From contig NZ_JAHPZX010000002.1 in the NCBI RefSeq assembly GCF_021325795.1, positions 1,116,001 to 1,180,000 of the forward strand: 64,000 nt of DNA, in the 5' to 3' direction. Below the pieces are notes generated by a model. It saw only the letters and a list, made by a program, of their open reading frames with translations, did no database searches and had not been told where the DNA came from. Made by a program: the position numbers and the translations under genes. Below are positions 31,652 through 40,999 of the stretch, piece after piece. Origin of the DNA: Bordetella sp. LUAb4. Its GTDB lineage: Bacteria; Pseudomonadota; Gammaproteobacteria; Burkholderiales; Burkholderiaceae_B. The stretch's first letter is position 1. Every line of letters begins with the position of its first letter.

Positions 31652-33367
31652 ATGCAAACGACCGCGAAATTTCAAGATATCAAGCGTACTGTGAGCCTCA
31701 CCGTGTTGACCGCCGCGCTGATGGGCGCGCTGGCCGGCTGCGGCGGGGGAGGTCATCACCACAACGACAGCGTCGCCGACAACGGCATGCCCACCCTGCC
31801 TGGCGGAGGGGGTGACGGCGGCGGCGGCGGGGGTGGAAATGGCGGTGGCGGCGGGGGTGGCGGCAATGGCACCAATCCGCCCGGAGGCGGCGGCACCAAT
31901 CCTCCGGGCGGCGGCGGCACGAACCCACCGGGCGGCGGCACGACGACCACGCCCGGCCTGCTGCAAACCACGTTGGGCAACACCGGTGGCGCCGTGGACA
32001 ATGTCGCGCCCGTGGGTGCCGGCTCGCTGCTTGGTGATGTAGGCAAGGCGCTGGATCCGACCGTAGCGCCGGTCGCCAACACCGTCACCGCGCTCACTCA
32101 GCAAGCGGGTGCGGCCACCGGGCTGGGTGCCCCCGTCGACAATCTGCTGGGCCAAGTGGGCGGCACCGTCAGCAACCTGGGCGACTCGGTATCGTCGACC
32201 GCCCTGCCCGGCAACCTCAACACCGCTGTGGGCGGTTTGGTCAGCGGGCTTGGTGACACCGTCGCCAGCGCCGGCGGTTTGCTCAATGCCTCGGCCGGTA
32301 ATCAGCAACCGCTGACCACCGTGCTGGGCAATGCCACCAATGCGCTGGGCACCGCCACCGGTGCCTTGACCGGCAACGGCGGCCTGCTGCAACCGGTCAA
32401 CAGCCTGTTGGGCCAGGTCACCGGCGGTGCGCTGTCAGGCACGCAAACGGCCATCCTGCAGCCGACGCTGGGCAATACCGGTACGGCCGTCGACAACGTG
32501 GTGCCGCTGGGCCTGGCGCAACCGTTGGCCGGTGTCGGTGCGGCATTGGACAAGACGGTTTCCCCGCTGGTCGGCAAGGTGGCCGGCGCGACGCAGAACA
32601 TTGGCGACACCACCGGCCTGGGTGCGCCCGTCAGTGGTCTGCTCACCAACATCGGCGGCACCCTCGCGGGTTCCGGCAGCACCTTGGGCGGCACGCAACT
32701 GGCCGGGGTCAATGGCCTGCTTACCGGGGTCGGCAATGCCGTCAGCGCGGCCGGCGGACTGGTCAGCAGCAGCAACCCGGCAGCGGCCAATCCCCTGGGT
32801 GCCGTGCTTGGCAACACGACGGCGGGCGTGGCCTCGCTCACCGGCACGGTGGGCGGCGTGACCGGTGGCTTGACGGGTGGCCTGGCGAACGCCGGGGGTG
32901 GGCTGGGCGGCACGGGCGGCCTGCTGCAACCGATCAATGGCCTGCTGGGCGGCGTCGGCGGCTTGCCCGCCGGTGGCGGCAACAACGCCGGCCTGCTCGC
33001 CCCGGTCACGGGCCTGGTGGCCTCGGTCACCGGCAACCTGGCCGGTACCGGCAACAACAACGGCGGCTTGCTCAGTGGCCTGATCAACGGTGTGACCAAC
33101 GTGGCCGGCAACGCCGCCAGCGCGGCACCGGCGACCACCACGGCAACGGGTGGCGTGGCGGCCGGCGGCAGTACGGGGGCCTCTGTCGCCACCGGCAACG
33201 GCGGCCTGCTCGGCGGCCTGTTGGGCGGCACCACCGTGGCGGCCAATACCTCGGGCGGCGCCGGTGCGGGCGGCAGCACGACGACCACGACCTCCTCCTC
33301 TGGCGGCACCAGCAACAACGGCGGCTTGCTCGGCGGTCTCGTCGGCGGATTGCTCGGCCGCCGTTGA
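31652..33367 (+). CDS. Repetitive Gly-rich (collagen-like-annotated) surface lipoprotein
   Basis: A 571-residue lipoprotein. A basic N-terminus and hydrophobic segment end at LAGCGGGG (lipobox, Cys near residue 30). Residues ~45-100 are a poly-Gly tract with three GGGGTNPP units. Residues ~103-430 contain two imperfect copies of a ~165-residue unit, starting LLQTTLGNTGGAVDNVAP (31958) and ILQPTLGNTGTAVDNVVP (32453), each with TGLGAPV and GGLVS. Related Burkholderiales proteins are often named collagen-like triple helix repeat proteins. The C-terminus repeats NGGLLGGL and ends LLGRR. It is probably surface exposed. GGAG precedes the ATG. Confidence 0.8.
   Translation: MQTTAKFQDIKRTVSLTVLTAALMGALAGCGGGGHHHNDSVADNGMPTLPGGGGDGGGGGGGNGGGGGGGGNGTNPPGGGGTNPPGGGGTNPPGGGTTTTPGLLQTTLGNTGGAVDNVAPVGAGSLLGDVGKALDPTVAPVANTVTALTQQAGAATGLGAPVDNLLGQVGGTVSNLGDSVSSTALPGNLNTAVGGLVSGLGDTVASAGGLLNASAGNQQPLTTVLGNATNALGTATGALTGNGGLLQPVNSLLGQVTGGALSGTQTAILQPTLGNTGTAVDNVVPLGLAQPLAGVGAALDKTVSPLVGKVAGATQNIGDTTGLGAPVSGLLTNIGGTLAGSGSTLGGTQLAGVNGLLTGVGNAVSAAGGLVSSSNPAAANPLGAVLGNTTAGVASLTGTVGGVTGGLTGGLANAGGGLGGTGGLLQPINGLLGGVGGLPAGGGNNAGLLAPVTGLVASVTGNLAGTGNNNGGLLSGLINGVTNVAGNAASAAPATTTATGGVAAGGSTGASVATGNGGLLGGLLGGTTVAANTSGGAGAGGSTTTTTSSSGGTSNNGGLLGGLVGGLLGRR
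31958..32940 (+). repeat. Two ~495-bp imperfect tandem units in the lipoprotein gene
   Basis: The units start at 31958 and 32453, exactly 495 bases (165 codons) apart, and their translations align over GNTG.AVDNV.P, ALD.TV.P, TGLGAPV and GGTL/VS. The end of the second unit (about 32940) is an estimate. Confidence 0.7.
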
Positions 33368-33436
33368 TGCCATCCACCCGACGTTGAAGCACCCGACGTG
33401 AACGACCAAATACAACCAGGACTGGGAGTCCCGACC

Positions 33437-33991
33437 ATGTTCGAAATAGAACCTTGCAATCACACCGACCGCGCCACTGACATCGTCATGCCACGCGCTG
33501 GCAGCGCAGAGCCGCAGCAGCATCTGCTGGAAGATATCGCGCTGATGCTGGGCCGCCAATTCAGCGTGTACACCGCCGTCTGCCAGGCCACGCTGGCCGA
33601 ACAGCTGAACATGCCCCTGTCCGACCTGCGGGCCTTGGAAATGGTGATCGAATTCGACGCCCTGCCCACCGGCCAACTGGCGCAATTGCTGGGCGTCAGT
33701 TCCGGCGGCGCCACCGCGCTGATCAATCGCCTGGAGGAATCCGGCTATGTGCAACGGGACCGCCATCCCCTGGATCGCCGCATCATCGTCATCCGCCCGG
33801 TGGCAGCCCGCTGCGCGGCCTTGACGCAGCAACGCCGCCTGGTGGCCGATGAAGTCCTCCTGCAGGCACGGCGCCACGACCACGATCAGGTGCAGGCCAT
33901 GCACGGTTTTCTTGCGCAGTGCATCCGCGCCCTGCGGCACGAAACGCTGTCCTGGCTGGAAACGCGGCACAACCCCGCGCTGGACGATTGA
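33437..33991 (+). CDS. MarR-family transcriptional regulator
   Basis: A 184-residue winged-helix regulator. The DNA-binding core reads FDALPTGQLAQLLGVSSGGATALINRLEESGYVQRDRHPLDRR, with the wing RHPLDRRIIVI. The ATG at 33437 has GGAG with good spacing; a GTG at 33398 is an in-frame alternative adding 13 residues. It lies 69 bases after the lipoprotein gene on the same strand and may be co-transcribed with it. Ligand and targets are unknown; local control of the lipoprotein/tpsB genes is the simplest guess. Confidence 0.9.
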   Translation: MFEIEPCNHTDRATDIVMPRAGSAEPQQHLLEDIALMLGRQFSVYTAVCQATLAEQLNMPLSDLRALEMVIEFDALPTGQLAQLLGVSSGGATALINRLEESGYVQRDRHPLDRRIIVIRPVAARCAALTQQRRLVADEVLLQARRHDHDQVQAMHGFLAQCIRALRHETLSWLETRHNPALDD

Positions 33992-34187
33992 TCCCGTGAA
34001 CAAAGCATAGATTTCGATCACCGCGCTAACGCACGGCGTGCAACGCGGATGGCTCAGCCCTCTCCTCTGTGACGGCGGGAAGGCAAGGCCGATCGGCAAC
34101 GCTGCCGCGCAAGCACGAGGTGATCGAACCGCCTTCCTGGCGGCCGCGCGGACCCTGGGCCACCGGGAGGCACGCAGCAGTACCTTG

Positions 34188-34214
34188 GATCCGCGACGGC
34201 GCGGATCTTTTTTT
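34188..34214 (+). terminator. Intrinsic terminator, plus strand
   Basis: An 8-bp stem (gatccgcg/cgcggatc) with an ACGG loop is followed by seven T. It lies ~200 bases after the marR stop and just before the end of the convergent ABC operon, so it ends either a long marR 3' region or a separate short transcript. Confidence 0.8.
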
Positions 34215-34216
34215 GC

Positions 34217-36004
34217 CTACGTACCGAAGGACAGCCGCGGCACCGCCGCCAGCAAGCGCTGTGTCATCTCGTGCGCGGGTTCATGCAAGACCCGGCCCGT
34301 CTCGCCGTCTTCCACGATGCGCCCGCCGTACATCACGGCGATGCGATCGGCCAGATACTCCACCACGCCGAAATTGTGCGTGATGAACAGATAGGCGATG
34401 CCCAGTTCCGCCTGCAGCTCGCGTAGCAAATCGAGGATCTGCGCCTGCACGGAAACATCCAGGGCCGACGTCGGCTCGTCGCAGATCAGCACTTTGGGCT
34501 CCACGGCCAGGGCACGCGCAATGGCGATGCGTTGGCGCTGGCCGCCGGAAAACTCGTGCGGATAACGGGTGGCGGTGTCCGCCGGCAGGCCCACCCGCTG
34601 CAGCAGCCGCTCGACGCGTTTTTCGCATGCGGCACGCGGCATGTCCGCCCGCAGGGAAAGCACGCCTTCAAGCAGGATGTCGCCGATGCGCATGCGCGGA
34701 TTGAGCGACGCGAAGGGATCCTGGAACACGATCTGGATGTCCTGCCGCAAGCGGGCCATCTCGCGGCGGTTGGCGCCGAAGATGTCGCGGCCATTGAGCA
34801 ATGCCTGGCCGCTGATGGAGGCGCCGCTGATCAGGCGCAGCAAGGCCTTGCCGGTCGTCGTCTTGCCGCAACCGGACTCCCCCAGCAAAGCCAGGGTCTC
34901 ACCGGCACGCAGCGAGAAACTGACGCCGTCCACGGCCTTGACCCAGCCGCGGATGCGCTTGAACGGGCCCTTGCGCACGGGATAGTGCACCTTCAGGTCG
35001 CGCACTTCCAGCACCGGCTCGCCCGTGGCGGCCCCGGCCGATGCAGCGGATGCGGATGCGGATGCGGATGCGGAGTTCGTGGCAACCGCTCGAGACGAAG
35101 GTGCGAAGGTGGCAACAGCAGCCGCCGCTGGCGCCACGGGCGCGGGCGACTCGGAAGGAAAGGTCTTGCCACCCAAAGGCCGGCCACGCTTCTCGAACGC
35201 GGGTATCGCGTCGAACAACTGGCGTGCGTACGGATGCCGGGGGGCTTCGAAGAACTGGCGTGCCGGCGCGCTTTCGACGATTTCCCCGGCGCGCATCAAG
35301 GCCACGTGCTGCGCGACATTGCGCACCACGGCCAGATCATGCGTGATCAGCAGAATCGCCATGCCCATGTCGCGTTGGATATCGGCCAGCAGGTCCAGCA
35401 CCTGCGCTTGCACGGTGACGTCCAGCGCCGTCGTCGGTTCGTCCGCGATCAACAGCTGCGGCTCGGCGGCCAGCGCGATGGCGATCATCACGCGCTGCTT
35501 CTGCCCACCCGAGAATTGCATCGGATAATCGTCGATGCGCCGCTCCGGCTCCGGGATACCTACCCGCCTGAGCCAATCGATGGCACGGGCACGGGCCTGC
35601 GCGCCGCGCAGCGATGTGTGCGTACGCAAGGTCTCGATGATTTGCTCGCCTACCCGCATGACCGGATTCAGGCTGGTCGATGGCTCCTGGAAAATGATGC
35701 CGATACGCCCACCGCGCACCGCCCGCATATCTCTTTCGGGCAGTTGATTGAGGTCCTCGCCGCCCAGGTTTATCTGGCCGCCCACCACGCGCGCCGCATC
35801 CGGCAGCAGGCGTAGCAATGCAAGCGCGGTGACGCTCTTGCCGCAACCCGATTCGCCCACCAGGGCAAAGGTCTCGCCCCGCTCGATGGCCAGGCTCAGG
35901 CGCTTGACCGCCTGCGTGATCTGATGCTCGCCGGCGATGTCCACGCGCAGGCCATCCACGCGCAACACGCTGCCAGTCCCGGCTTCAGCCAACTTCTGAT
36001 TCAT
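34217..36004 (-). CDS. Fused double-domain peptide ABC importer ATPase (YejF-like)
   Basis: A 595-residue protein with two complete Opp/Dpp-type ATPase domains. Domain 1 (about 10-265): Walker A GESGCGKS, signature FSGGQKQR, Walker [13 protein letters not shown]. Domain 2 (about 330-590): [28 protein letters not shown]. Between them is an Ala/Ser linker encoded by a GCGGAT hexamer array. Each domain ends with the oligopeptide-transporter extension ([13 protein letters not shown]). The start at 36004 has AAGGAAG upstream. It is the last gene of the four-gene importer operon. Confidence 0.95.
   Translation of the reverse strand: MNQKLAEAGTGSVLRVDGLRVDIAGEHQITQAVKRLSLAIERGETFALVGESGCGKSVTALALLRLLPDAARVVGGQINLGGEDLNQLPERDMRAVRGGRIGIIFQEPSTSLNPVMRVGEQIIETLRTHTSLRGAQARARAIDWLRRVGIPEPERRIDDYPMQFSGGQKQRVMIAIALAAEPQLLIADEPTTALDVTVQAQVLDLLADIQRDMGMAILLITHDLAVVRNVAQHVALMRAGEIVESAPARQFFEAPRHPYARQLFDAIPAFEKRGRPLGGKTFPSESPAPVAPAAAAVATFAPSSRAVATNSASASASASAASAGAATGEPVLEVRDLKVHYPVRKGPFKRIRGWVKAVDGVSFSLRAGETLALLGESGCGKTTTGKALLRLISGASISGQALLNGRDIFGANRREMARLRQDIQIVFQDPFASLNPRMRIGDILLEGVLSLRADMPRAACEKRVERLLQRVGLPADTATRYPHEFSGGQRQRIAIARALAVEPKVLICDEPTSALDVSVQAQILDLLRELQAELGIAYLFITHNFGVVEYLADRIAVMYGGRIVEDGETGRVLHEPAHEMTQRLLAAVPRLSFGT
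35046..35074 (-). repeat. GCGGAT hexamer array in the ATPase linker
   Basis: About five consecutive plus-strand gcggat units (minus-strand gcatcc) encode Ser-Ala pairs in the linker between the two ATPase domains. Slippage would alter linker length in steps of two residues. Confidence 0.75.
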
Positions 36005-36014
36005 GGCGGCTTCC

Positions 36015-37484
36015 TTATTTCGGTTCGTCACGCAGCGCCACCAGCGGCCGGCGGCGCGGACGAAAGCGCCGCGTGCGCGGGTCGAAGGCGGCCCGCACCG
36101 CATCGGCGAACAGATTGGCGGCCAGCACCAGCGCCAGCATGAAGGCAAACGCGGCGCCCAGGTTCCAGTAAATCATCGGATCCATGGACATCTCCAGACG
36201 CGCGCCGTTGATCATCGAACCGAAAGAGTTCATCGAGGGATCGACGCCTATGCCCAGGTAGGACAGTACCGCCTCGTACAGCACCAGCCCGGAGAACTCC
36301 AGCACCACCGTGATCAGCACGATGTGCATGACATTGGGCAGCAGGTGGCGGCGCATGATGGACCAGTCCGACACGCCGAAGGCCCGCGCGGCCTGCACGA
36401 ATTCCAGCTCCCGTAGCTTCAGCGCCTCGGCGCGCAGCAGGCGGCACAGTCCGGCCCAACCCGTCAGTCCCAGGATCATGCACAGCATGAAAAGCCGCAG
36501 GTCGGCACGCGCGGCCGAGGTGTCGAACAAGGCAGGATTATTGTCGATGTACACCTGCATCATCAGCACGCAGGCGGCCACCAGCAGCACGCCCGGAATG
36601 GACGTGAGCGTGGTGTAGAGATACTGGATGGCGTCGTCCACCTTGCCTTTGAAATAACCGGCGGCGATGCCGAACACGATGGCCGGCGGCAGCATGGCCA
36701 GCGTGGTCAGGCTGCCGATCACCAGGGCCGTGCGTATGCTTTTCAGAGCCTGCCACAGCACGTCGTTGCCGGTACGGTCCGTACCCAGCGCGTGATAGCC
36801 GGTGGCCCAGCCGCCCAGCAGGCCGGTGACGAGCGCCAGGCCCGCGAAGGTGATCCACATGGCGCGCCAGCGCACGTCCGTGTGGCCTTGCAGGACATCG
36901 CGCGCAGCCTGGCGCCAGCCGCCATGGGTACGCGCCAGCGCCGCGGCCAGCAACAGCCCGCCGGCCAGCGCCACGGCCGCGCCCGCCAGCAGGCCCAGGC
37001 CGCCTCGCCGCAGCACGTCGGACAGCAGTTCCGCGGCGGGATCTTGCAGGTGCGCGCCACCCGCGCGCAGACGGGGGAAGTCACGCAACGGCTTGCCGTC
37101 CACCAGCAAGGTCTCCTTGGTGAACTGATACGCGCGCAGCGGTGCCGAATACGTCTTTTCGGGCCGGGTCAGGACGGTGCCGCGCAGCAGGCTGTCCAGC
37201 AGCGACTGCGCCGCGGGCGCATACACCGGTGGCGCGTCGATGGCCACGCCCGGCAGCGGCGGCAGGCGCGGGCGGAAATGTACCGAGTCCAGCAGGCCGA
37301 TGACGGCGAAGACCGCCAGGATGACCGCCGCGCACATGGCCGGCCCGTCATGCGACACGCGCGCCCAGGTGGCGCGCAAGGTCGGCGTCCGGCGAACGTG
37401 CCAGATATAAACCAGCACCGCCAGCACGATCAGGAACAGCGCGGCGTCGGTCCAGAGCAGAACGAATTTCGGCATGGTGTTCAC
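36015..37484 (-). CDS. Peptide ABC importer permease (YejE/DppC-like)
   Basis: A 489-residue inner-membrane permease. N-terminal membrane segments (ALFLIVLAVLVYIW, AAVILAVFAVIGLLDSV) precede a long periplasmic insertion (about 75-165), longer than in DppC and typical of YejE-like proteins. The permease core includes HALGTDRTGNDVL and the EAA-like loop AEALKLRELEFVQAARAFGV. The predicted start is GTG 37484, overlapping the preceding gene's stop; ATG 37475 is an alternative. Confidence 0.92.
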   Translation of the reverse strand: MNTMPKFVLLWTDAALFLIVLAVLVYIWHVRRTPTLRATWARVSHDGPAMCAAVILAVFAVIGLLDSVHFRPRLPPLPGVAIDAPPVYAPAAQSLLDSLLRGTVLTRPEKTYSAPLRAYQFTKETLLVDGKPLRDFPRLRAGGAHLQDPAAELLSDVLRRGGLGLLAGAAVALAGGLLLAAALARTHGGWRQAARDVLQGHTDVRWRAMWITFAGLALVTGLLGGWATGYHALGTDRTGNDVLWQALKSIRTALVIGSLTTLAMLPPAIVFGIAAGYFKGKVDDAIQYLYTTLTSIPGVLLVAACVLMMQVYIDNNPALFDTSAARADLRLFMLCMILGLTGWAGLCRLLRAEALKLRELEFVQAARAFGVSDWSIMRRHLLPNVMHIVLITVVLEFSGLVLYEAVLSYLGIGVDPSMNSFGSMINGARLEMSMDPMIYWNLGAAFAFMLALVLAANLFADAVRAAFDPRTRRFRPRRRPLVALRDEPK

Positions 37485-38458
37485 TCGAATCGGACGCGGG
37501 GGTCGGCCAAGGTGTAGGAAATATCGGCCAGGATGAGGCCGATGATGTAAAGCACCGAGCCCAGGAACACCATGGCGCGCACGATGGAGAAGTCCTGCGC
37601 ATTGATGGCATCGATGGTGTAGCTGCCCAGGCCCGGAATGCCGAAGAAGGACTCGGCGATCAGGCTGCCCATGAACAACAGGGGCAGCGCCGATACCGTG
37701 CCGGTGAGGATGGGCAGCATGGCATTGCGCAACACATGGCGGAACAGCACCACGTTCTCAGTGAGGCCTTTGGCGCGCGCGGTGCGCACATAGTCCTTGC
37801 CGATCTCCTCCAGGAACAGCGTCCGGTAGAACCGCGCTTCCGCGCCCAGGCGCGATATCACGGCCACTACCACCGGCAGCGCCAGGAACTTGATCATGTC
37901 CAGCCCCCCCGCATAGCCGGAATACGGCACCAGCCGCAGCGTTTTGGAAAACACCCACTGCCCCGCGATGATGTAGAACAGCCCGGAAATCGACAGCAGC
38001 ACCACGCACAGCACCACGCCCCAGAAATCCAGGCGGGTGGCGCGGAAGAAGACCAGCATCAAGGCAAAGGCGATACTGGCGTACAGCCCCAGGATGAACG
38101 TAGGCAGCGCCAGCGCCAGGCTGGGCCACATGCGGGTGCTGATCTCCCGGCCGATGTCGCGGCCGTTGTCGGACAGGCCGAAGTCCAGCTTCAGCAAAGG
38201 CACCGACCGCTGGTAGAAGATGGTGTCGGTCACCTTTTGCACGCCCGGCGCCGTGGTGTTGTAGAACAGCGGCTTGTCGTAGCCGCGTTCGACCTTCCAT
38301 TTTTCGATGGCGTCCTGGCTGATGCGCTGACCGCCGATCGACAGGCGCGCCATGTCATCGGGCGTGTTGACGGCGAAGAACAGGACGAAGGTGAAGATAT
38401 TCACGCCGATCAGGATCAGCACGCCGTACAGCAGGCGACGGATGATGTAGGCGATCAT
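37481..38458 (-). CDS. Peptide ABC importer permease (YejB/DppB-like)
   Basis: A 325-residue inner-membrane permease. It begins MIAYIIRRLLYGVLILIGVN, typical of DppB-type permeases, and carries the EAA-like segment KDYVRTARAKGLTENVVLFRHVLRNAM. ATG 38458 overlaps the stop of the binding-protein gene (ATGA) and AAGGGAATGCGCC lies upstream. Works with the YejE-like permease and the fused ATPase. Confidence 0.93.
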   Translation of the reverse strand: MIAYIIRRLLYGVLILIGVNIFTFVLFFAVNTPDDMARLSIGGQRISQDAIEKWKVERGYDKPLFYNTTAPGVQKVTDTIFYQRSVPLLKLDFGLSDNGRDIGREISTRMWPSLALALPTFILGLYASIAFALMLVFFRATRLDFWGVVLCVVLLSISGLFYIIAGQWVFSKTLRLVPYSGYAGGLDMIKFLALPVVVAVISRLGAEARFYRTLFLEEIGKDYVRTARAKGLTENVVLFRHVLRNAMLPILTGTVSALPLLFMGSLIAESFFGIPGLGSYTIDAINAQDFSIVRAMVFLGSVLYIIGLILADISYTLADPRVRFE

Positions 38459-40833
38459 GGCGCATTCCCTTTCTGGTGTTCCGGCGGGGTCGAAGTCGGG
38501 GTGGAAGCCGGAGTCGAAGCCGGATTCTGGGCCGGGTCTTGGCCCGGATCCTGGCCCGGATCCCCGGCCGGCGTAAAAGCCGTCTGCGTTTCGCGGCGCC
38601 GCACGGCTACCCAGGACGGCCAGACCACCAGTACCGCCAGCGCCAGCAGCACCCCCAGGGGCCACCAGCGCGGCTGATTCCATTCCTCGATCTTGCGCTC
38701 GCGCAAAGCCGGATCCACCTTCATGTACTGCAGGGTATTGCGCACCATCTGCGTGGGCTTGGCATTACCCACCCACTGTTGATACGCCCCGCCCGACTTG
38801 GGGAAGTAGCCGAACATCCAGGGCGCGTCGCGCTGGACGATAGCCACCATGCGATCGATCAAGCGTTCCTTCTCCGGCCCATCGTCCAGGTATTTCATCT
38901 GTTCGAACAGCTTGTCGAACTCGGGATTGGCGTAGTTGGCCGCGTTCTCGCCGCCCGACGCCGCCTTGGCGTTGGGTCCATACAGCAGGAACAGGAAATT
39001 CTCCGCGTCCGGGTAATCGGCATTCCATCCCCACAGGAACATCTGCGCCGTGCCGCGCCGCATCTTGTCCTGGAAGCGGTTGTAGTCGGTCGACCGGACG
39101 TCCAGCTGGATTCCCAGCTTGTCCAGCTGACGCCGCATCCAGTCGAACATCGGGTTGGCGCCCATGCCCGTCATGGAGTCGTAGTGCAGCACCAGCGGCG
39201 CGCCCGTCTTGGCGTCGCGGCCATCGGGGAAACCGGCCTCGGCCAATAACTTGCGCGCCGTCTCCTGGGACTTGCGCACCGGTTTGCCGTCGACCAGGTC
39301 ATAGACCTCGGGATTGATGCCCCCCGGCGTGCCGGGTGCGTGGTAACCCAGCACCCCCGGCGGCACGGGCCCGTAGGCCACGGCGGCCTGGCTGTTCTCG
39401 AAGATGGCGATGTACTCTTCCCAGTCGAAGGCAATGCTGATGGCCTGGCGCAACTTGCGATTGCGCTCCTGCTGCTCGGGCGTCGCGCCTTTGCCCACCA
39501 CCGGGTCGTTCCAGTTGAAACCCATGTACCAATTCTGCGTTTCCACCGTGGTGGGCAACTGGATACCGTGCTCGCGATAGCGCGCCGCCTTTTCCGCCGA
39601 ATCGCCGGCTGCCACCAGCATGGCCACACCGTACTCGCCGCGCTCGACCTGGGGAATGTCGTAATAACCCTGGAGGAATTTTCCCGATAAGGGAGTGGCT
39701 TCCTTTTCGATGCTGAAGACCACGCGGTCGATGAAGGGCGTGGGCTTGCCGCAATCCGCCAACCTGCCGGCCGCGCGGTCCTCCGCTTCGCCTACGCAAG
39801 GATAGGGTTCGCCATGGAAATTGGGATTGCGCGCCAGCACATGACGGCGGTTCTGCAGGGACTCCACCATCATGTAGGGCCCGGTTCCCACGGGCCAGGT
39901 ATTGAGCGACAGGTTGCGGGTAGCCATGCCAGGCTGGTTGTAGAAGCGTTCCGCTTCCCAGGGCACCGGCGCGGTAAATGTCATGGCCAGCCAATACTTG
40001 AACTGGGGATATTTACCCTTGACGCGGATACGCAGCGTATGCGGATCCAACGCCTGCACGCCGTCGAAGCCATCCCCGCGCAGATCCATCCAGGGCAATT
40101 CCCGCTGGCCCGCCGGCAAGTCGCGCCGCTGGGCCTGGTCGGCCTGGCGCAAGTGGTCGCCATATTCCTTCATGCCCACCACATAGTCGGCCATCAGCGA
40201 ATAAATGGGCGAGACGATGCGTGGATTGGCCAGGCGGCGGAACGCATAGACGTAATCGTCGGCGGTCAGTTCGCGCGAGCCCGTCTTGGGAAAATCCATG
40301 ACGCTGGACTTGCCGTCCAGTTCATTCGGCTTGAGCGGATAGTAGGTGTAGCTGCCGTCGGCTTCGCGCGCGAACGCCGGGTGGGGCTGGAACTGGATGC
40401 CAGGACGGATATGGATGTCATACACGCTTTCGGCAATGCTTTCGCCGGGCGCGTCGGCCGGCAAGGGCCGGCCCTGGGCGTCCAGGTAGGACGGCGGATC
40501 GATGCTGGCGGCGGCCCGCGGAACCAGTTTGTAGGGCCGCTCCAGATAGCCGTAGCCGTACAAGGGTTCGTAGATGTTGTACGTATAAGGCGTTTCATCG
40601 ACCGAATACGAGCTGGCCGGGTCCAGATACTTGGGGGAATTACGGGTGAAGGCGGTGTACAGGGTGTTCTGTTGCTCCGCTCCCGCTGGATAAGGGCTGT
40701 TGATGGCGCTTTCGCGCCCGCAAGCCGTCAGGCTGGCCAACAGCCCCAGGAATCCCAGCAGTACCAGCGGCCGGGCCGCCCAGGCCCATGGGCCGCCGCC
40801 GGCCGCCCGTGCCCTCGATCGCATACCAGCCAT
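38455..40833 (-). CDS. Peptide ABC importer substrate-binding lipoprotein with C-terminal membrane segment
   Basis: A 792-residue SBP_bac_5-family protein, larger than the usual ~550. N-terminal signal LVLLGFLGLLASLTACG gives a lipobox Cys. The body has DDYVYAFRRLANPR, the family WPVGTGPYM segment and YPDAENFLFLLYG. Near residue 735-755 a hydrophobic stretch (WWPLGVLLALAVLVVWPSWV) forms a likely membrane anchor, followed by a Pro/Thr/Gln-rich tail encoded by short repeats. Having both a lipobox and a C-terminal anchor is unusual. First gene of the importer operon; all four genes are coupled. Confidence 0.9.
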   Translation of the reverse strand: MAGMRSRARAAGGGPWAWAARPLVLLGFLGLLASLTACGRESAINSPYPAGAEQQNTLYTAFTRNSPKYLDPASSYSVDETPYTYNIYEPLYGYGYLERPYKLVPRAAASIDPPSYLDAQGRPLPADAPGESIAESVYDIHIRPGIQFQPHPAFAREADGSYTYYPLKPNELDGKSSVMDFPKTGSRELTADDYVYAFRRLANPRIVSPIYSLMADYVVGMKEYGDHLRQADQAQRRDLPAGQRELPWMDLRGDGFDGVQALDPHTLRIRVKGKYPQFKYWLAMTFTAPVPWEAERFYNQPGMATRNLSLNTWPVGTGPYMMVESLQNRRHVLARNPNFHGEPYPCVGEAEDRAAGRLADCGKPTPFIDRVVFSIEKEATPLSGKFLQGYYDIPQVERGEYGVAMLVAAGDSAEKAARYREHGIQLPTTVETQNWYMGFNWNDPVVGKGATPEQQERNRKLRQAISIAFDWEEYIAIFENSQAAVAYGPVPPGVLGYHAPGTPGGINPEVYDLVDGKPVRKSQETARKLLAEAGFPDGRDAKTGAPLVLHYDSMTGMGANPMFDWMRRQLDKLGIQLDVRSTDYNRFQDKMRRGTAQMFLWGWNADYPDAENFLFLLYGPNAKAASGGENAANYANPEFDKLFEQMKYLDDGPEKERLIDRMVAIVQRDAPWMFGYFPKSGGAYQQWVGNAKPTQMVRNTLQYMKVDPALRERKIEEWNQPRWWPLGVLLALAVLVVWPSWVAVRRRETQTAFTPAGDPGQDPGQDPAQNPASTPASTPTSTPPEHQKGNAP

Positions 40834-40999
40834 CCGGTTTTCCCACTGTGTAAGTCCATGTAATGCGGGAAGGATAACAAACAGCGATAAATGCGCACTT
40901 CGAGATAGAGTTGGGCGCGCGGCGCTGCGCATCCATGCTGGATATGCCCTAGGGTTTACGCTGAGTCGTTACTGTTCAGTCGGTCCTGTTCAGTCGGTC

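Noticed and set aside
31800-31940. CRISPR or VNTR-like array
   Set aside because: Short repeats are codons of the Gly/Pro tract in the lipoprotein gene; no spacer structure.
32435-34099. 554-codon minus-strand frame
   Set aside because: Antisense to the lipoprotein and marR genes; repetitive Gln/Ala composition derives from the Gly-rich repeats.
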